The notes under the pieces were generated by a model that worked only from the letters and a program-made list of their open reading frames with translations, did no database searches and was not told the origin of the DNA. A stretch of 64,000 nt of DNA from Cyanoderma ruficeps (Eukaryota; Chordata; Aves; Passeriformes; Timaliidae), in contig VZDJ01007749.1 in the NCBI GenBank assembly GCA_008694505.1, positions 3,996,941-4,060,940 of the forward strand, read 5' to 3'. Shown here in pieces: positions 1 through 13,179 of this stretch (within the stretch, counting starts at the first letter, position 1; every line of letters begins with the position of its first letter). Both the position numbers and the translations under genes were made by a program.

Positions 1-3000
1 CACTGTGGTCTGACAAAGGTGCAGGAAGTGAGATGACCAAGGGCTTGTCACCCACCTACTCATCTCCTGCTCCTTCATTAGCATCCCCCAGGGCCACACA
101 GCCACAGCCTGGCACAGAACACAGGAGCCAGTACACCAGCAAAGCATTGCTGCAGAGCCAGCTACAAGTACTCCTCACAATTAATTTGGGATTTTGCTTG
201 TAATTAATCCCGCGTATCAGTTCCTCTCATTATTCCTTAATATAATTAAGCTATTAGTTTATATGTACCCCCCCCTCAAAGCAGAGCAGTGGGATGGATC
301 AGAGGGAGGCAGGGGAGATGCCAGGCAGTAGCATGGGGCCATGAGCTCTGATTACTGGAGCACATGCTAAGCCCCCACCACTGCCTCCCTGGGTGACTTC
401 AGGTGGGGTCACAAGCAGCCTAATTTTCCAAGAGGATAAAATGATTCAAATTCCTCCAGAGTCCACCAGAGACAGAAGTATACAAAGTTCAATTAGCCTC
501 TCCGGGTCCTGGGTTTATCCAGCTGGAAAACTGCCGGGACAAGGAGACAGGCTGGAACTAATTAAAGCTTGCAAAGTGTTTCGAAACTCTCTGCCACAAG
601 GCAGGGAAGGAAGGAGGCGTGGACGAGTCCCAGCCGATCCATGACCCCAGCCAGCCCCGTGTCCTTAGAGCCCCATCCATCAGGCTCGGCTTCCCTGCAG
701 GTTGAGCCCATGGTTGCTAACCAGGCACCGGGCCGGGTAAAGCTCCCTGGCAGGGGCAGGCACGCTGCTACGGCTCCTCCGTCCCAGCCAAGTCACAGGA
801 CTCACTGCATAAAGGGCAGCGAAAGGGCGAGTGTTACTTATGCCACTAATAGGGCTTGATCTGCCCCTCGGAAAAGAGAGAAAAAACAACCCCCGAACCC
901 CAAGCGACAGCGGTAAAAACAGCACCGGAGGGACCTGCGGAGCTGTCCCAGGAACAATTTCAGGGTCCTAAACACGGCCAGTTTTTTTCTTCCATACCCT
1001 ACCAGCCCTGCAAGGTTTCTACACCTCACGGCCAGGAGGGAGTCCCACACCCTAAAATCCAGCCTCAACCTGCTCCTGCCGCCCTGGCATGTACCACCAG
1101 CGACTGCAGGCAGCAGGCAGGAGGAGGAGGGAAAGGAGGTGACAGGGATTGAGGGAAGCAAGGGGTGGCAAGAAGGGGGGCCCTCCACCTGCCTGTCACC
1201 GGGCAGCAGCGGGAGATCCATAGAGATGGATTGCAGGGGAAAAAATTACAGAGGGAGGTGAAGCCAAGTTAATTACAACCGACTGCTGCACCCACCTCTG
1301 TGGGCATGAGCAGCTCGGGAAAGCCCAGCCACTGCTGCAGGACTTTCCCTGAATGCCTGCCTTCACCAGGTCCTTGAGATGCCAAGCCAGCAGCATGTTT
1401 TGGGCAAAGGAAGGACTCAAAGACTGCATCAGACCCCTCACACCAAGGTCCTGCCTTGGAGACGCTGCCCACCCCAACATAGGATCCTCTGGCTGCAAGA
1501 AAAACATCAAAAGCCCTCCTTCGGGAAGCTGAGGCTGGGACCCGGGGTAAAGCAGAGGGCAAGGTGCAGACCAAAATAACAGGGATTGATGGGCATCCAT
1601 GGAGCCAAAGGCAGCAGCTCAGTGAGCAGCAGCTCCGCTGTTGGCTCTCACCAGGGCACCAATGTGCCACAGCCAGGCAGGGAGCTCAGGCACCGCAGCC
1701 TTCCAGCATCCCTGTGTGCTGGGAGCCCCGCCAGGGACAGGCACAGGGCAGGAGACAGCGTTACCAGCTGGAGCCTAACTGGAAAGGTCTACAGGTTAAA
1801 CCTACATGAGGCATGATACACGGTGTGCCCATGCCCACAGAAATACAGCTCAACTGGGAGAGAAGGGCGGAGGGAACAGGTTGGAACATGCTGCCAGGAA
1901 AGTTTATGTGGATTTGCTCAATTTCTGCTCAGTAGCTCTCTTACAATCTTTGAGCTGCTGTTAGCAGTCCACCACCTCCTCTCTTGTTTCTCAAAGAATT
2001 TGGGAGGACAACCCTTAACTGCTCAAGTTTTCATCAGTGACAGCCAGTCCCACTGTCCAGGGCAACAGGACATAGTGCCAGGCTCCTCTCTGGCCCACAG
2101 CATTCCTGTCTCTGGTACCCCAGTCAGCTCTGCAGCCGTTCAGAAGTGCTAACTGAAGTGACACCACATCCCCACGCTCATAAGCAGCTTATAAGTCATA
2201 CTACTCCAAAGCAGTTTCCACAGCCAAAAAATGCAATGCATTAAAAAACAAGAAACAATCTGCACTCTATGGATCTCAAGAGGATGCAACTGTTTGGATG
2301 GAAAATGCAGAAGAAATGAAGGAGAGGCAATTTATGCAGTCAGATGGCTGGAGTTATGGCAACTTGGCAGTGGCAGCTTTGAAACGTGGGGACAGATCCT
2401 GTGTGGCAGAAGTTCCCTTCACCTGCTGCAGGAGCCAAGCAGCATCAGCAACCTACACCCAGAGGTGGGGAACAGAAAACAGAATGTCAGGAGCAGAAAG
2501 TCAAAATGGGCTGCAAAATGGCAGTAATTCAGCGGTGGCTGGTGCTCAGCGAGAAGCAAAGTTCATTTCAAGGAGATTATAGTAGCCCCATCAAAAAGGG
2601 GAGGCCTTTCTTTTGCAATTTTTACAAATACAGTTCCAACACCAAAGCACAGTTCTGGTTAAGAAAGCTCTTGTCTTCTAACTCTGCTTTCAGTGACTTA
2701 TTATTGTCTTCCCCCTCTTAAATAAATAAACAAATTTATAGATAATTATTTCTTTTTGGGGCCTGAAGTCACACAGATTCATTCCCTTCTTCTAGGATTG
2801 AAAGATTTATGAAAGCCTGGAGAAACCTCCTCAATCATTTTTATTTTAAAAAACATGGAAAACCAGTAATTCCTCAGGATGAAAAAATCAAAGTAAGCTT
2901 TATGAGTTCTGACTTCTATTTTTCCCATCAGATCGTTAATTCAGTTGCTGAGGTGACAGACACATATATGAGACTCGGCAAAGATGTGGCGAACATGTAA

Positions 3001-4108
3001 AGCTATCATATATTGTGGGCCAAACCTGCTGGGTATCACTGATACAAAAAAACGGGCTGAGGGTTCATACCCTCCCTCTGCCACAATAACCCTAATCTCG
3101 GTGTATTTTCAGGAGCTGGCCTCTAACCCGGATTAATTAATTCAAGATTTACAACAGTACAACTAAGCAGCATCTAATCCATGTCCTTTGGAAAGTTAAC
3201 CCTCGGCTAAACCCCAGCCGCTCTCAGCCGAGGAGGAGAGGACACGGGACCCGGAGAGGACACGGGACCCGGAGAGGACACGGGACCCCGTTCGGCCGAA
3301 GCTGCTCACAGCTCCCCTGCTTTTCGTTTCGGCAGTGAAACTCCTTGGATTCACTCCCTGTGTGGAGCGAGATGCTCCTCACATCTCTGCCGTGCTGTCA
3401 CCCCGGGGACTCAGACACGACACACAAAGTCGCGATTGCACGGGTACCCTCCTCCCAGCCCGGCTGGGGCTCCCAGGGCAGCAGCATCCTGCCCGTGCCT
3501 GCCCTTCCACCACAACCAGCCGCGAAAAGCCCCGGCGCTTTAACCGGGCTCGCCCAGCCCGCGTACGCCAAACACGGACCATCCAAGTCTGCCCCCCTCC
3601 GCTTTCAGCCCGGACAGGATCGAGCCTTTCTCCTTTAGGAGCTCGGGAGCACGGCGTGCCCCACGGGGAAAGGAGTCGCTGGTCCCCCACCCCTGACACG
3701 AACCACGCGTTTCGTTTCCCTGGGGCGCATCGCTGGCCCCGCTCCCCAGGCCTGGGAGCCTGGGATGCTCCAAGTTGGCGGCGGGACAAAGGGCCGGCAC
3801 CGCCGGCGGTCACCCGCGGCCGGGGCAGCCCCGACGGCCGCAGCCCCCAGTGAAGCGAGGCGGGGGGAGCGGCTGGGGCTGCCGCTGTCCGAGACCGAGC
3901 AGAGGGAGGGGAGGGGGGAAACCAAGACTGGGGGGTACGGAAAGGGGCCCCAGTGCCCCCCGCAAAGGCACAGGTCCGGTACCAAACTTGAAGGGGAACG
4001 CGATAGGGTTGGGGTCCCGAAAACCGCCGGGAACTTCTTCCCCGGGCGGCGGCGGCATCGCGCCCAAGTCCCGCCGGAGCAGCCGCGGCCCCGCCGCCCC
4101 TTCCTTAC
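1..4108 (-). other. GALNT14: GALNT14 intron 1 (partial)
   Basis: This is the 5' part of the first intron of GALNT14, which is transcribed leftwards. Its GTAAGG donor is at 4108-4103 (minus strand). I see no further GALNT14 exon, so exon 2 lies beyond the left edge. The stretch holds AT-rich patches with homeodomain-type TAATTA cores (about 180-255 and 3125-3145), an 18-bp tandem repeat (3235-3288) and GC-rich DNA from about 3.2 kb onward. Open frames here are short and overlap on both strands; none looks like a known protein. Confidence 0.85.
3235..3288. repeat. 18-bp tandem repeat, three perfect copies
   Basis: The unit ggagaggacacgggaccc occurs three times head to tail without a mismatch (3235-3252, 3253-3270, 3271-3288). 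It lies at the edge of the GALNT14 CpG island inside intron 1. Perfect identity of the copies suggests recent expansion, so the copy number may vary between individuals. Confidence 0.95.
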
Positions 4109-4780
4109 CTCCGGTGTGTGTCCCTCGGGCTCCGCCGCCTCCAACTTCCTCCGCGCCCCGAAGAAGAAGAGGAGGAGGGCGGCGAGCCAGAGCACCCCCA
4201 GCAGAGACAGCGCCAGCCGCCGCGTCGGCCGCCTCATCCTCGGGAGGAGGAAAAAGTCCGGCGGGGGCACCGGGACGCGGTGCGGGGGAGCCGCGGGCAG
4301 CTCGGGGGGCAGCGGGAGCGGGGCTGCCGGGGAGGAGGCTCTCGCCCGCCCGCCTCGGAGCCGGCGATGCGAGTCCCGGGCTGTGCATGCTCTGCAGGGG
4401 AGGGGAGGGGAGGAGGAACGGGAGGAGGAGGCGCCGGGAGGAGGGGGGCTGGAGCCAGAGCCGCTCGCCGGGGAAAGGTGCAGCGCGCAGGCAGCCGGGC
4501 TGGTCCCCGGGGAGCCGCTGCCCTGCCCGCTCCGCGCTGACGGGGAGGCAGCCCCGGAGACGGGGACACCGAGGGGTGCGGGGGTGCCTGTGTGTAACCG
4601 GGGACGCCCATTCCTCTGCCCTGCCTCCGTGAGGCAGTCCGGGCCACTTGCAGGCGAAGGGATGCGCGGAGCCGGGCAGCGCCGCTGCGAGTTTGGCCCG
4701 GGTCGGTCCCGGTCCCCGCTCGACAGCGGGGCGAGGGCAGGCCACCGTTCAACAACACACAGAGGAGGCTCAGACATGAT
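3600..4780. promoter_or_regulatory. GALNT14: CpG island and promoter region of GALNT14
   Basis: The stretch is very rich in G+C and in CpG dinucleotides compared with its surroundings, and it encloses the first coding exon of GALNT14, as expected for a CpG-island promoter. The plus strand has clustered G runs (about 3904-3918 and 4397-4416) that could form G-quadruplexes. The transcription start should lie above 4237 because the gene runs leftwards; I cannot place it exactly. Long open frames on both strands here result from the base composition, which makes stop codons rare. Confidence 0.85.
4109..4237 (-). CDS. GALNT14: GALNT14 coding exon 1: polypeptide GalNAc-transferase 14, N-terminus
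   Basis: This exon encodes the first 43 residues of polypeptide N-acetylgalactosaminyltransferase 14, the Golgi enzyme that transfers GalNAc from UDP-GalNAc to Ser/Thr and so starts mucin-type O-glycans. The start codon is at 4237-4235. The peptide begins MRRPTRRLALSLLGVLW, continues with a leucine- and phenylalanine-rich stretch (about residues 8-27) and then basic residues (ARRKLE), as in a type II signal anchor with a short cytoplasmic tail. The start and the RRKLE motif match the N-terminus I know from human GALNT14. The exon ends in phase 0 at GAG before a GTAAGG donor. The catalytic GT-A domain and the ricin-like lectin domain are encoded to the left, outside the window. Identity is nearly certain; the exact 5' UTR is not determined. 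Confidence 0.95.
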
Positions 4781-7700
4781 GGGAAGATTAATTTAACCAA
4801 TTGAAACAGCAGGGGGAATTCAGGTAGGTGGAATTTAATTACTGGATTTGGAAGAGAAGATGTGTGTCTCCAGAGCTGTCAAGAACATTTAAAAAATAAA
4901 ATCATAATCATCAGCTGTTGGTATTCTGGCAGCAGCTTAGTGCCGGGCCGTGGTCTTGCTAAGATGGCCCTCAGCCGTCATCCCTGTCCCATGAGGTATT
5001 CCTTGCTGGCCCCATACACAGCCCCAGCACAGCAAGCCTGTCCACGCAGGGCAGCCAAAGTGGGAATTACAGACCTTGCTGAGGGGAAAAAAAACCCATA
5101 ACACAACTACAGAGTAGGACTCCAGAAAAGAGCTGTCTCACCCAGCTACCCCTGCTCACCTGCCTGACGCTGCTCTTCCGATCTTGCCACTGACAAGTAT
5201 TACATGAGCTGAGCAAACCTTTGCAGAAGACATTAGAGAATAAATTAAGTATTGGAGCAGATGTGAGTCATTCATGTTAGTACAAACTATAGAACAAACC
5301 CCATAAAAACAGGAATCCATGCATAAAGTAACATATGGAATGAAATAGAGATAAGATGTCAAATGCTGGAAAGTCCAATGCACATGTTGTAAACAACCTC
5401 TCCTATGCATTTCCCACACACTCCTCCTGGCTTTATTATTTCCTGCAGTTGTTTTCTGTCACTTGCTAATTTATCATTTGCAATCTTCATCCTCTGTCCT
5501 CCTCTGATTTATTTCCAAGGCTCAATAAGCCCTTCTCCCTAACATAATCCATGCCTCTCAGGCCCAACATTCACAGAAAGATGCCCAGATAAAAATTTCA
5601 TTAGCATCCACAAAAAGGGACATTTCTCTTTCTTTGTTTTAAAGCCGTGTGACTTTGAAACACCTTTACCAGAATGAGGAAATCCAGGTCCAGCAGGCAG
5701 TTAGTTTGAACTTTGTTTTACAGCCAGGCAAGAGCAGAACTAACCAGGTGGGAAGAGGGCAGAAAGTCCTCATGCCCTAGTGAGCCACCAACCTGATGTC
5801 CCATGGGAGGCTCACACCAACCTGTTCCCGTGGTGTGCATCATTTGTCATGCCAATTAACCTTCCTCAACCCTATGTTGAGGGTAGCTGGACCATCACAC
5901 TTCACCTCTGCCACCATGACCCATCTCTGCCCAACCTAGTTGGGGCCTACAGGTGCTGCTTTCTCCCCCAAACTGTTGCCTTATGCTTTTTCCTGGCAGC
6001 CAAGGTAAAACACCTGAACAACTTTCAGCAGCTGAGGCACATCAATGGTAGTTTTTACTATGGCTTATAGTTGTCTACTTGTCTTATGCTCGTCCCTGCT
6101 ATTGGGACAGACTGGTTACTACCCTCACGTACCTCCTTTGAATCAGGAATGGCTTTCTGACCAAAAAGATCACCTTGCCACAAGTAGAAAATAGCCACGG
6201 GTGTTTTCCTGCCTGGGACAATGTGACCTTGACTGCTGTTAAAGTGTTCCCCCAACACATTTGGAGAGGGTGCTGAGTTTTTCCTACCAGACCTCCCTCT
6301 GTGCTAGAAGAGTTATTCCAGATAAAGGCACCTGGAGGGTGTTATCATTCAAAGCTGGATTAAAAACCTTGTCTTTTTTTGTAGGTCAGACTTTCAGGGG
6401 AAGCTATTACAAAATACAGAGAGGAAGTATAGAAAATATCACGGAAATACATTACAAATTAGATTACAGGTAAGGTAATAAATAGGACATACCTGACACA
6501 AATGCAATCAGATAATGCTTTCTTATTACCTTGAGAAACAACTCCCTCTGCTGAGGGAAAGCTTCACTGGCAGGGCTCGGTGCAGTGATGGATAACTCGC
6601 GGTGCCCGGCAGAGAACAGGCAAAGGCCCGCTGCTTCTCCGCTGACACTGGCACCACTCCAGCCAGGAGAGGACACTGCAAATCCCTGCTCTGTGCAGGT
6701 GTCCTGTGTAGAGGCAGGAGACTCGAGGAACTCTAGCAATGCGTCGTTCCCAAGGAAGTATATTCATCCTGACGGTGTGCCTGTGTGCTGGGACAGATAA
6801 TATATCAAGCAGATGATGGTAACAGCTATTTAAATGGGAATAAGGCAAGAATACAAATCTGAAGGTTCAGAATTATTTGAAGTCATAGACTTTCAGAGAC
6901 TTGTGTAAAAATCCTACTGCAATTCCATTAAAAATATGGCAATAAAAACAATCTTATGTTATTGACCCATATCTTTCTAATTTTTCATCTGCCAATCTCA
7001 GCTGCTTCGCAAGTGAGGTCCATAACATATTACCTGTTTCCAACACAGCAAAATTTACAGGCAGTACAGCCAGAGACAGAAGAACAGTCTAGGAAATGGG
7101 TGGCTGGCATTTGTTGGTATCAGCATTGAAAAGCTGATGAAAATAATTGTTTTATGAAAGCAAAAATAGGACATGATTTCCGAGTGGGAGGGGGACTTCA
7201 CAATCATGGCCTCAGACGATGGCCCTTCAGGGTCCTTTGAGGAATGGGTGGAAAGGGAAAGTAGCTTTCCTTCCTGTTTCAAGGACATCTGTAAACCACA
7301 TTTCAAGGGAATCTAATCTCACTGGGTCTACAAACCAGCTGGACACTGCTTCAGTGCAGTTTTTACTAGGAATACTCTTGGGTTTGAGTTTAGTTCACAT
7401 CTGAGATTCCATTCACAGAGTGTTTCTTTTCCAAAAAGACCACAAATACTTTGCAGTTTTTTCTCAGAAAGTTGAAAGGGGCTCAAACAGATACAGTCAA
7501 GAAGTGATCAGAGGAAAGGATCAAAATCCCCAACTTAGGGATACTGAGGAGTCTCAAGTGAACATGGGAGCATTATTGTAAGATGGAGGAGTCCCACCGA
7601 GCTCTGAATTGAAAGGGACTTCTAGGACACAGAGCTCCACTGCCAGGGGAAGATCTGGTTCAGTCAGAGGCTTGGGGTGGCCCAGCACTCAATGCTGTTC

Positions 7701-10700
7701 ATGGCAGTGCAGCATCCCCACAAAGAGGTGCTGCTTGCAGTAGCACGTGTCAGAAAGACTGTGTTTGTTTGCAAAAAATAAGAGATCGGCGTTTGAAAGG
7801 GTCAGCATGGTAACAGGTGGTTATACAGGGTGCTGGATTTCATTCACTGGTACCAGGCTTGGGGGAAGAGGCTCATTCAGAAGCTTCTCTCCCACCCCTG
7901 GCAGAGGATGTGCTACACTTACTGAATTTAAGCACACTGAGGACAGGGCCAGGAGAGGAGGGTGAGCACAACAAGCTGCTCCCAAATAGCTGCTTTGGCA
8001 AGTGCTGAGCATTGGCATGTTTCAGCAGGAGCCCAGCTGTCCCTCGTCACCAGCAGCGGAGGTGCCAGCCTGGGTGCAGAGGCTCCAGGACAGCAAGCCA
8101 ACACATGCCCCTGGCCCAGCACCACCCCACAGCCCCAGCCTGCTCCCAGAGATGACTCAGAATCATCTGATACCCCTCCATGGGTGGGGCTGGGCTTCAA
8201 ATGTGAACAGTCATGTCAGTGACTTCCAGGTTTATATTTAATACTGGAACCAAGTTCCCTTTTCTGCCCTGTAGCTGTTCAAAAAGCCTGCAGGTCACTT
8301 GGTCAGTGCAAGGAGCAGAGGGCAGAAGTCCTTTGCACAGGAGCAAGGAGGTTGTTGCTTTGCCATGGGGGCCCCAACTCTGCAGCACTTGACACCACTG
8401 TGCCATGGCCCCATAGAAAGATGCTGCAGGGGTGCAAGTGTGGTGTGCTGAGCTGGTGGCCCCTACCCAGAGCTGCCATCTCACACAGCCCTCAGCATTG
8501 CAAGGGCAGTAAAGGCTCTCTGCCACCTCAGGCAGTAACCTGCCCTCTCAAAAAACAGCTTCCATGATGGCTGTTGAAGATAATGTGAACAGTATTCCAC
8601 ATTTTTGTGACAGGTAAGAACTGCCTTTTTGTGCTGTAATGGAAGCCAAAAAAAGACCAGTGCTTATATGAAAAATGTTCTTCTCCTTGTGTTTCCTTGG
8701 AGAAGACTAAAAATGTTAGAGAGAGCTCTGACCTAATACTAGAATAATTGTAAGTTAAAGCATTTTAAAAAACAAAACCAAAACTTTATATTTGCTGTCT
8801 CCTCTCCCTTGCTGAGGTAACAGAACTGTAGCTTGTCCTACATCTGCAGCTCAAATGGGAGGGTCAAACGTGAAGCTGTGAAGTGCTCACCTTCTCCTCT
8901 CAGGTGATGCTATCGCTGTGCACCTCCTCACCTACTGCTGCACTCAGAAGGGAAAATGCAGGAGTTCCTGCAGACTTTTTGCCACTATCAGTGTTGCAAG
9001 CAGATCTCTTCCAGTACCTCTAAAGTATTTTTTTTCCTTTTAATTAAACCACAAGCATTCTTCTCTAGCAAACTTTCCACGATGGCATCTCCAGTTAATT
9101 AAACGTTTAAGCTGTCAGGAAATGCTATGCATTAAAAAAAATAAAATAAAGAGGAGAGCTACTTTAATAGCATTTGTTAATTGAAACTCTCATCAAGTCA
9201 GCTGCAGCAACAGAAGCTGCTTCCCGAGTCGATGGGCAAGAGCACACACCCAGACATTTGCCTGCAGTTCCTACAAGTCAGACTCCCACCTCCAGGCTAG
9301 TGTCTGTGGCACTGATGGATGAGGCAGCACTGAGCTCCCTCACCATTAGAACAACTGCAAAGACTTCTCTGTAGTAAAACTGGAGGAGGGCTGGGGGAAA
9401 TTCTTGCTTACCTCAAGGTATTTTCCATCTCCAGCAACTGCAATCAAATGCAGTTGTGCACCCACTTGCACTTGTGTTTAATTCACACGCTCCCCAGTCC
9501 TTGTCTCCACTTGCTGGAGCACAGGTTTTTCTGGACTAGATGCAACCATTACTCACAGTATTTCCAGGTGCCAATGATGCCAATCCAAGCAGGTCTGGGA
9601 ACAAGGGGAAAAGCAATGGGAGATTTGAGGGGAGACACATTGACTTCAGTGTGAGGGACATTTAGTAAGAACAGTTCCCTTGGACAGTGCTCTTCCACTG
9701 AAACCACCTTCAGTAGTGTTCACTGGTTGCTCTTGACCAGCCCTGCCTCTGGGCTTTATTGCTACAATAGAGTCTTCTGGATCCTGTCTATCCCCAGATG
9801 TCTCTGGTGCTTGTTAGTCTCTCCTGATGCTCCCATTTTCTGGGAAAAAGCTCCTGGATGAGCATTGCTGCCCCCACACCCTGTTTTTTTTCAGTGTTTT
9901 GGTGGGGTAAGCTGCCTAGCTCCAGGTCACTCCACAAGCAACCAGTGGCAGGCACTGAAAATTGCCACAGAACAGCATCTGAGACCAGAGACAGCAGAGA
10001 GTTTTATGGGCCAAGTGGCACCAAATGAGCAATAAATAGAGCACAGGGCAGGTGAATCTTTTCGAGCAGCAGCTGAGCCTGTGAGGTCCTGGGCACCCTG
10101 CAGTTCTCAGCACAGCTCTGGTAAAACATGTGTTCCCGGGGGACCCCAGTGCTGCTGGGACTTCAAGGGGAAGCCAAGCTGCTCACCTGCCTCCCAAGGA
10201 GCTGTGCTCCTGTGTGCATTCACACCCCTACTCCCCATCCATCTCTAAAAGCAGAGAACCCTGGCAGAATTCAGACCAAACCCTTTTGTTGCTTTGAATA
10301 TGCTAAATCAGTCTCTTTCAGCCAGCTGCAGGACTGTGTCTCTCAGACATACTGAAGCCCATAATTATGGTTTGGACAGGTGACACTTAACAGAATAAAG
10401 AACAAGTCATGTGATGGGTGAGAGAACACATTAGCTAAAAAAAAGCTTTGTCCTTAAAGCACCTTTAATGCCTCTGTCCTTTTGTGTGCAGGTGTTAAGC
10501 AGACTTCAGAATTAAATCTCTATTTCTGGGATATGTAAGTGTGGCCCAATGCCAACTGGGATCTAGGCATCTATTAACACAGCTGGCAATATGTAATATT
10601 GCACCAGGCACTTTCAGGGAAGGAGGGTTTTCACAGCTGGGTGGAAAGTTTTACCCTCATCTTCCTCCTATAAAATTTTATATAGAAAAATCTTGACTGT

Positions 10701-13179
10701 TTATCTCTCCCTTCTCCTGAGGGATACAAAAACTGGAGACAGGGAGCCACATATCACCTTATTTCTTAAGATTTTAATCCCATTATTTAGGTGAAGTGTC
10801 TAGGAATAGACATTTCTTCATATACAATCCAATGCTTAAGCGTAAAGACAGTGATTTCTGTTTGACCAGGCAACCTCCCTCTCTCAGTACAAAAGCTCCA
10901 AGGGGCTAACAACTAACCCCACAGCTCCCTGAAAAATAGTTAACAAGCAGTTACTCCGTACAAAAAGAGTGAGTAATGTCAATGTCTGTGCTTGCTCCAT
11001 GTTGATCTTTTCACAGGATCCACTGTGATCTCCTACACAAAAGCACACACGGTGCTAGACATCCTACCTACCCACAAGGGAATGGTATTCCACCCTGAAC
11101 GTGCTCAGGTGGATGAACATCTTTCCCATCACCAAATCACTGCTGTTGGTTAGACAGCAAAGCAGCAGCTTGATTCCCCCACTAGCAGGACAAAATTTCA
11201 AGGCTGCTGTTTAGAAAACAAAGTAATGTTTAATTGCACACATTTGTTTTGCTGTTATTGAGCAAGAACAAGTCAGATGCCCAACAGCATTATTTTTCTT
11301 TCCCCGCATAGAACCTCATGAATGCATTCAAACCTGTTAGAGTTTGTTAGTCCCAGAGGGTCTTGTTGAACCAGAACGATCAATAGATGCAAACAGAGCA
11401 GGTAAAGAGGCAATCAGGGCCCTAGAAACTTGAAATATTTTCCATTAGGGCACCTTAATAACTTCCCCTGAACAAGTATTTCAACGGCTGGTGCTACAAG
11501 CAAGGAGACATCCCAAGCCTGGGTGAGACATGTGAGGGATGAAACACATCTTGATTTTACCACCTAGAGCAAAACGAGCTCTGGATAGCAAGATGTTCTC
11601 CAAATAGTTTGGGCCATCCCAAGAAGGAGAGGTATTTCACAGGAACTTCTGCATATGGAAGATAATTGGAGGGAACTGCTCCAGCGTTCGGGGTTCTGAT
11701 CTCACAGTAATGAGCGCACAAGCAGGGGATGCATATGCATGAGAACATAATTAAGAGTGGTAAAACCTGGAAGATTTTCAAACTCTGTGGCAATTACCAA
11801 CTTAAACACACAAAAAATTAAGATAGCCTTATACCCAAAGGAAAGTTATTATTCAAAGTGCCTTGCCTCATTATGGTTAGCTGGAGCTCAAACAGCAGGC
11901 TGGTGAGCAGGGGAGAGCTGCCTTCCATTCGCAGCAGGTGCTCTCCCTGGGATGGAGGCAGGATGCTGACATCCTTCTGTTCTTGCCCAGACATCTCAAA
12001 TGGTCCCAGAATGCTTCATGGGAACAAAAATAGAAAGCACAGGGCACACATGACTGGCAGCTTGGCCTCCCTTGTTGCTCTTTGGGCCTTTCTGGTGAAG
12101 AGCATTCATGGACAGAGAGCTATCCTGTGTAAATAGATTCTCTAAATAAATGTGGTAATTATACTGAATATTATTCTCAGTAGAAATAGCAGCAGGGAAA
12201 TGATTTGCATAAGAAATGTGGATTATTCATGTAAATGAATGTGTTATTTGTTTGTAGAAAAGATTAAGTCTTGTCTAAAGACCTAGAACTCAGCTATACA
12301 TAAAAGTGAACACTTAACCAGCCTTTCATGCCTCCACTGAGCTCTGCCCACCTTTATCAAATTCATCTTTGCAGCACTACCCATGTTTTTCTCATCAGTC
12401 CATTTTGCTAAAGCTCAAACTCCCCTCAGTGCAGGGGATAGTTAATCTTCTCTAGGGAGCCTGTTTGGGCTGCCACTGAAGAATCTTTAGTGGAATCCAG
12501 GCTTTTAATCTTTGTTTCAGCCAGCTGAGCCTAGTGCCAGGAGAAAAAGGAGTGGTTTCTAGGTTTGAAGAGCTGTACAAAAAGCCTGACTTGGAAGAAT
12601 GACTCCTTTAATTTCCCTCCTCCATATGGTGAATGCAAGGAGAGGCTCAGGTCCCAGGCTGGCTATCCCTGCACAGTCCAGAAGCACCCAGGAGTAGCCT
12701 CAGTTTGGGGGCAACAGGGCAGGTGAGTATATCTTTGGCAGCCCCCAGGAGCTGGGCTACTGATGGAAGCACTGTGTGCCCACCTCCCACCCACTGTGCC
12801 ACCCCATGGCCTGCTCACCCATGGAGTACTGTCACCCTGCTACCCAAGCAATGCAGAAGGGCTTGATCCCACTGCAACCACCTCCTGTTAACTTCGGAAC
12901 AGCCTCATCCCTCACCGCAGCAATCCCCAGGCCAGGGTTATTCACCAAAGGAAAAACACTGACTTAACACAAAGACCAGAAAGGCAGTCTCAGCTGACGC
13001 TGCAGGACCTTCACCCTGCTGTGCAGCCCTGCAAAACAGCCAGCTCAGCTCCTGGACCCAGCCTGGGAAGGGCACAAGCATCCAGCACAGCCTCTCAGGA
13101 AGGCAGCTTTACCAACAATCAGGAGACCTTCTCTCTGGGCTTTGTTAACTAAAGGCAGCTCTTCATACATTGCCAACCA
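4781..13179. other. Intergenic DNA between GALNT14 promoter and CAPN14 3' side
   Basis: I find no gene, RNA gene or clear mobile element here. Open frames are short, scattered over all frames, and lack recognisable domains or splice-consistent partners. AT-rich patches with TTAATTAAAC repeated at 9040-9049 and 9095-9104, and an octamer-like ATTTGCAT at about 12200, could belong to regulatory elements but nothing proves it. Some highly decayed repeats may have escaped my eye. Confidence 0.6.

Noticed and set aside
3635..4777. A 380-codon open frame on the minus strand and long overlapping frames on both strands around the GALNT14 first exon
   Set aside because: They result from high G+C. Only the 129 bp of exon 1 has family similarity, and a good donor ends it. 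The read-through parts are low-complexity Pro/Arg/Gly-rich.
10586..10602. Short palindrome gcaatatgtaatattgc
   Set aside because: Seven-base arms are expected by chance in a window of this size.
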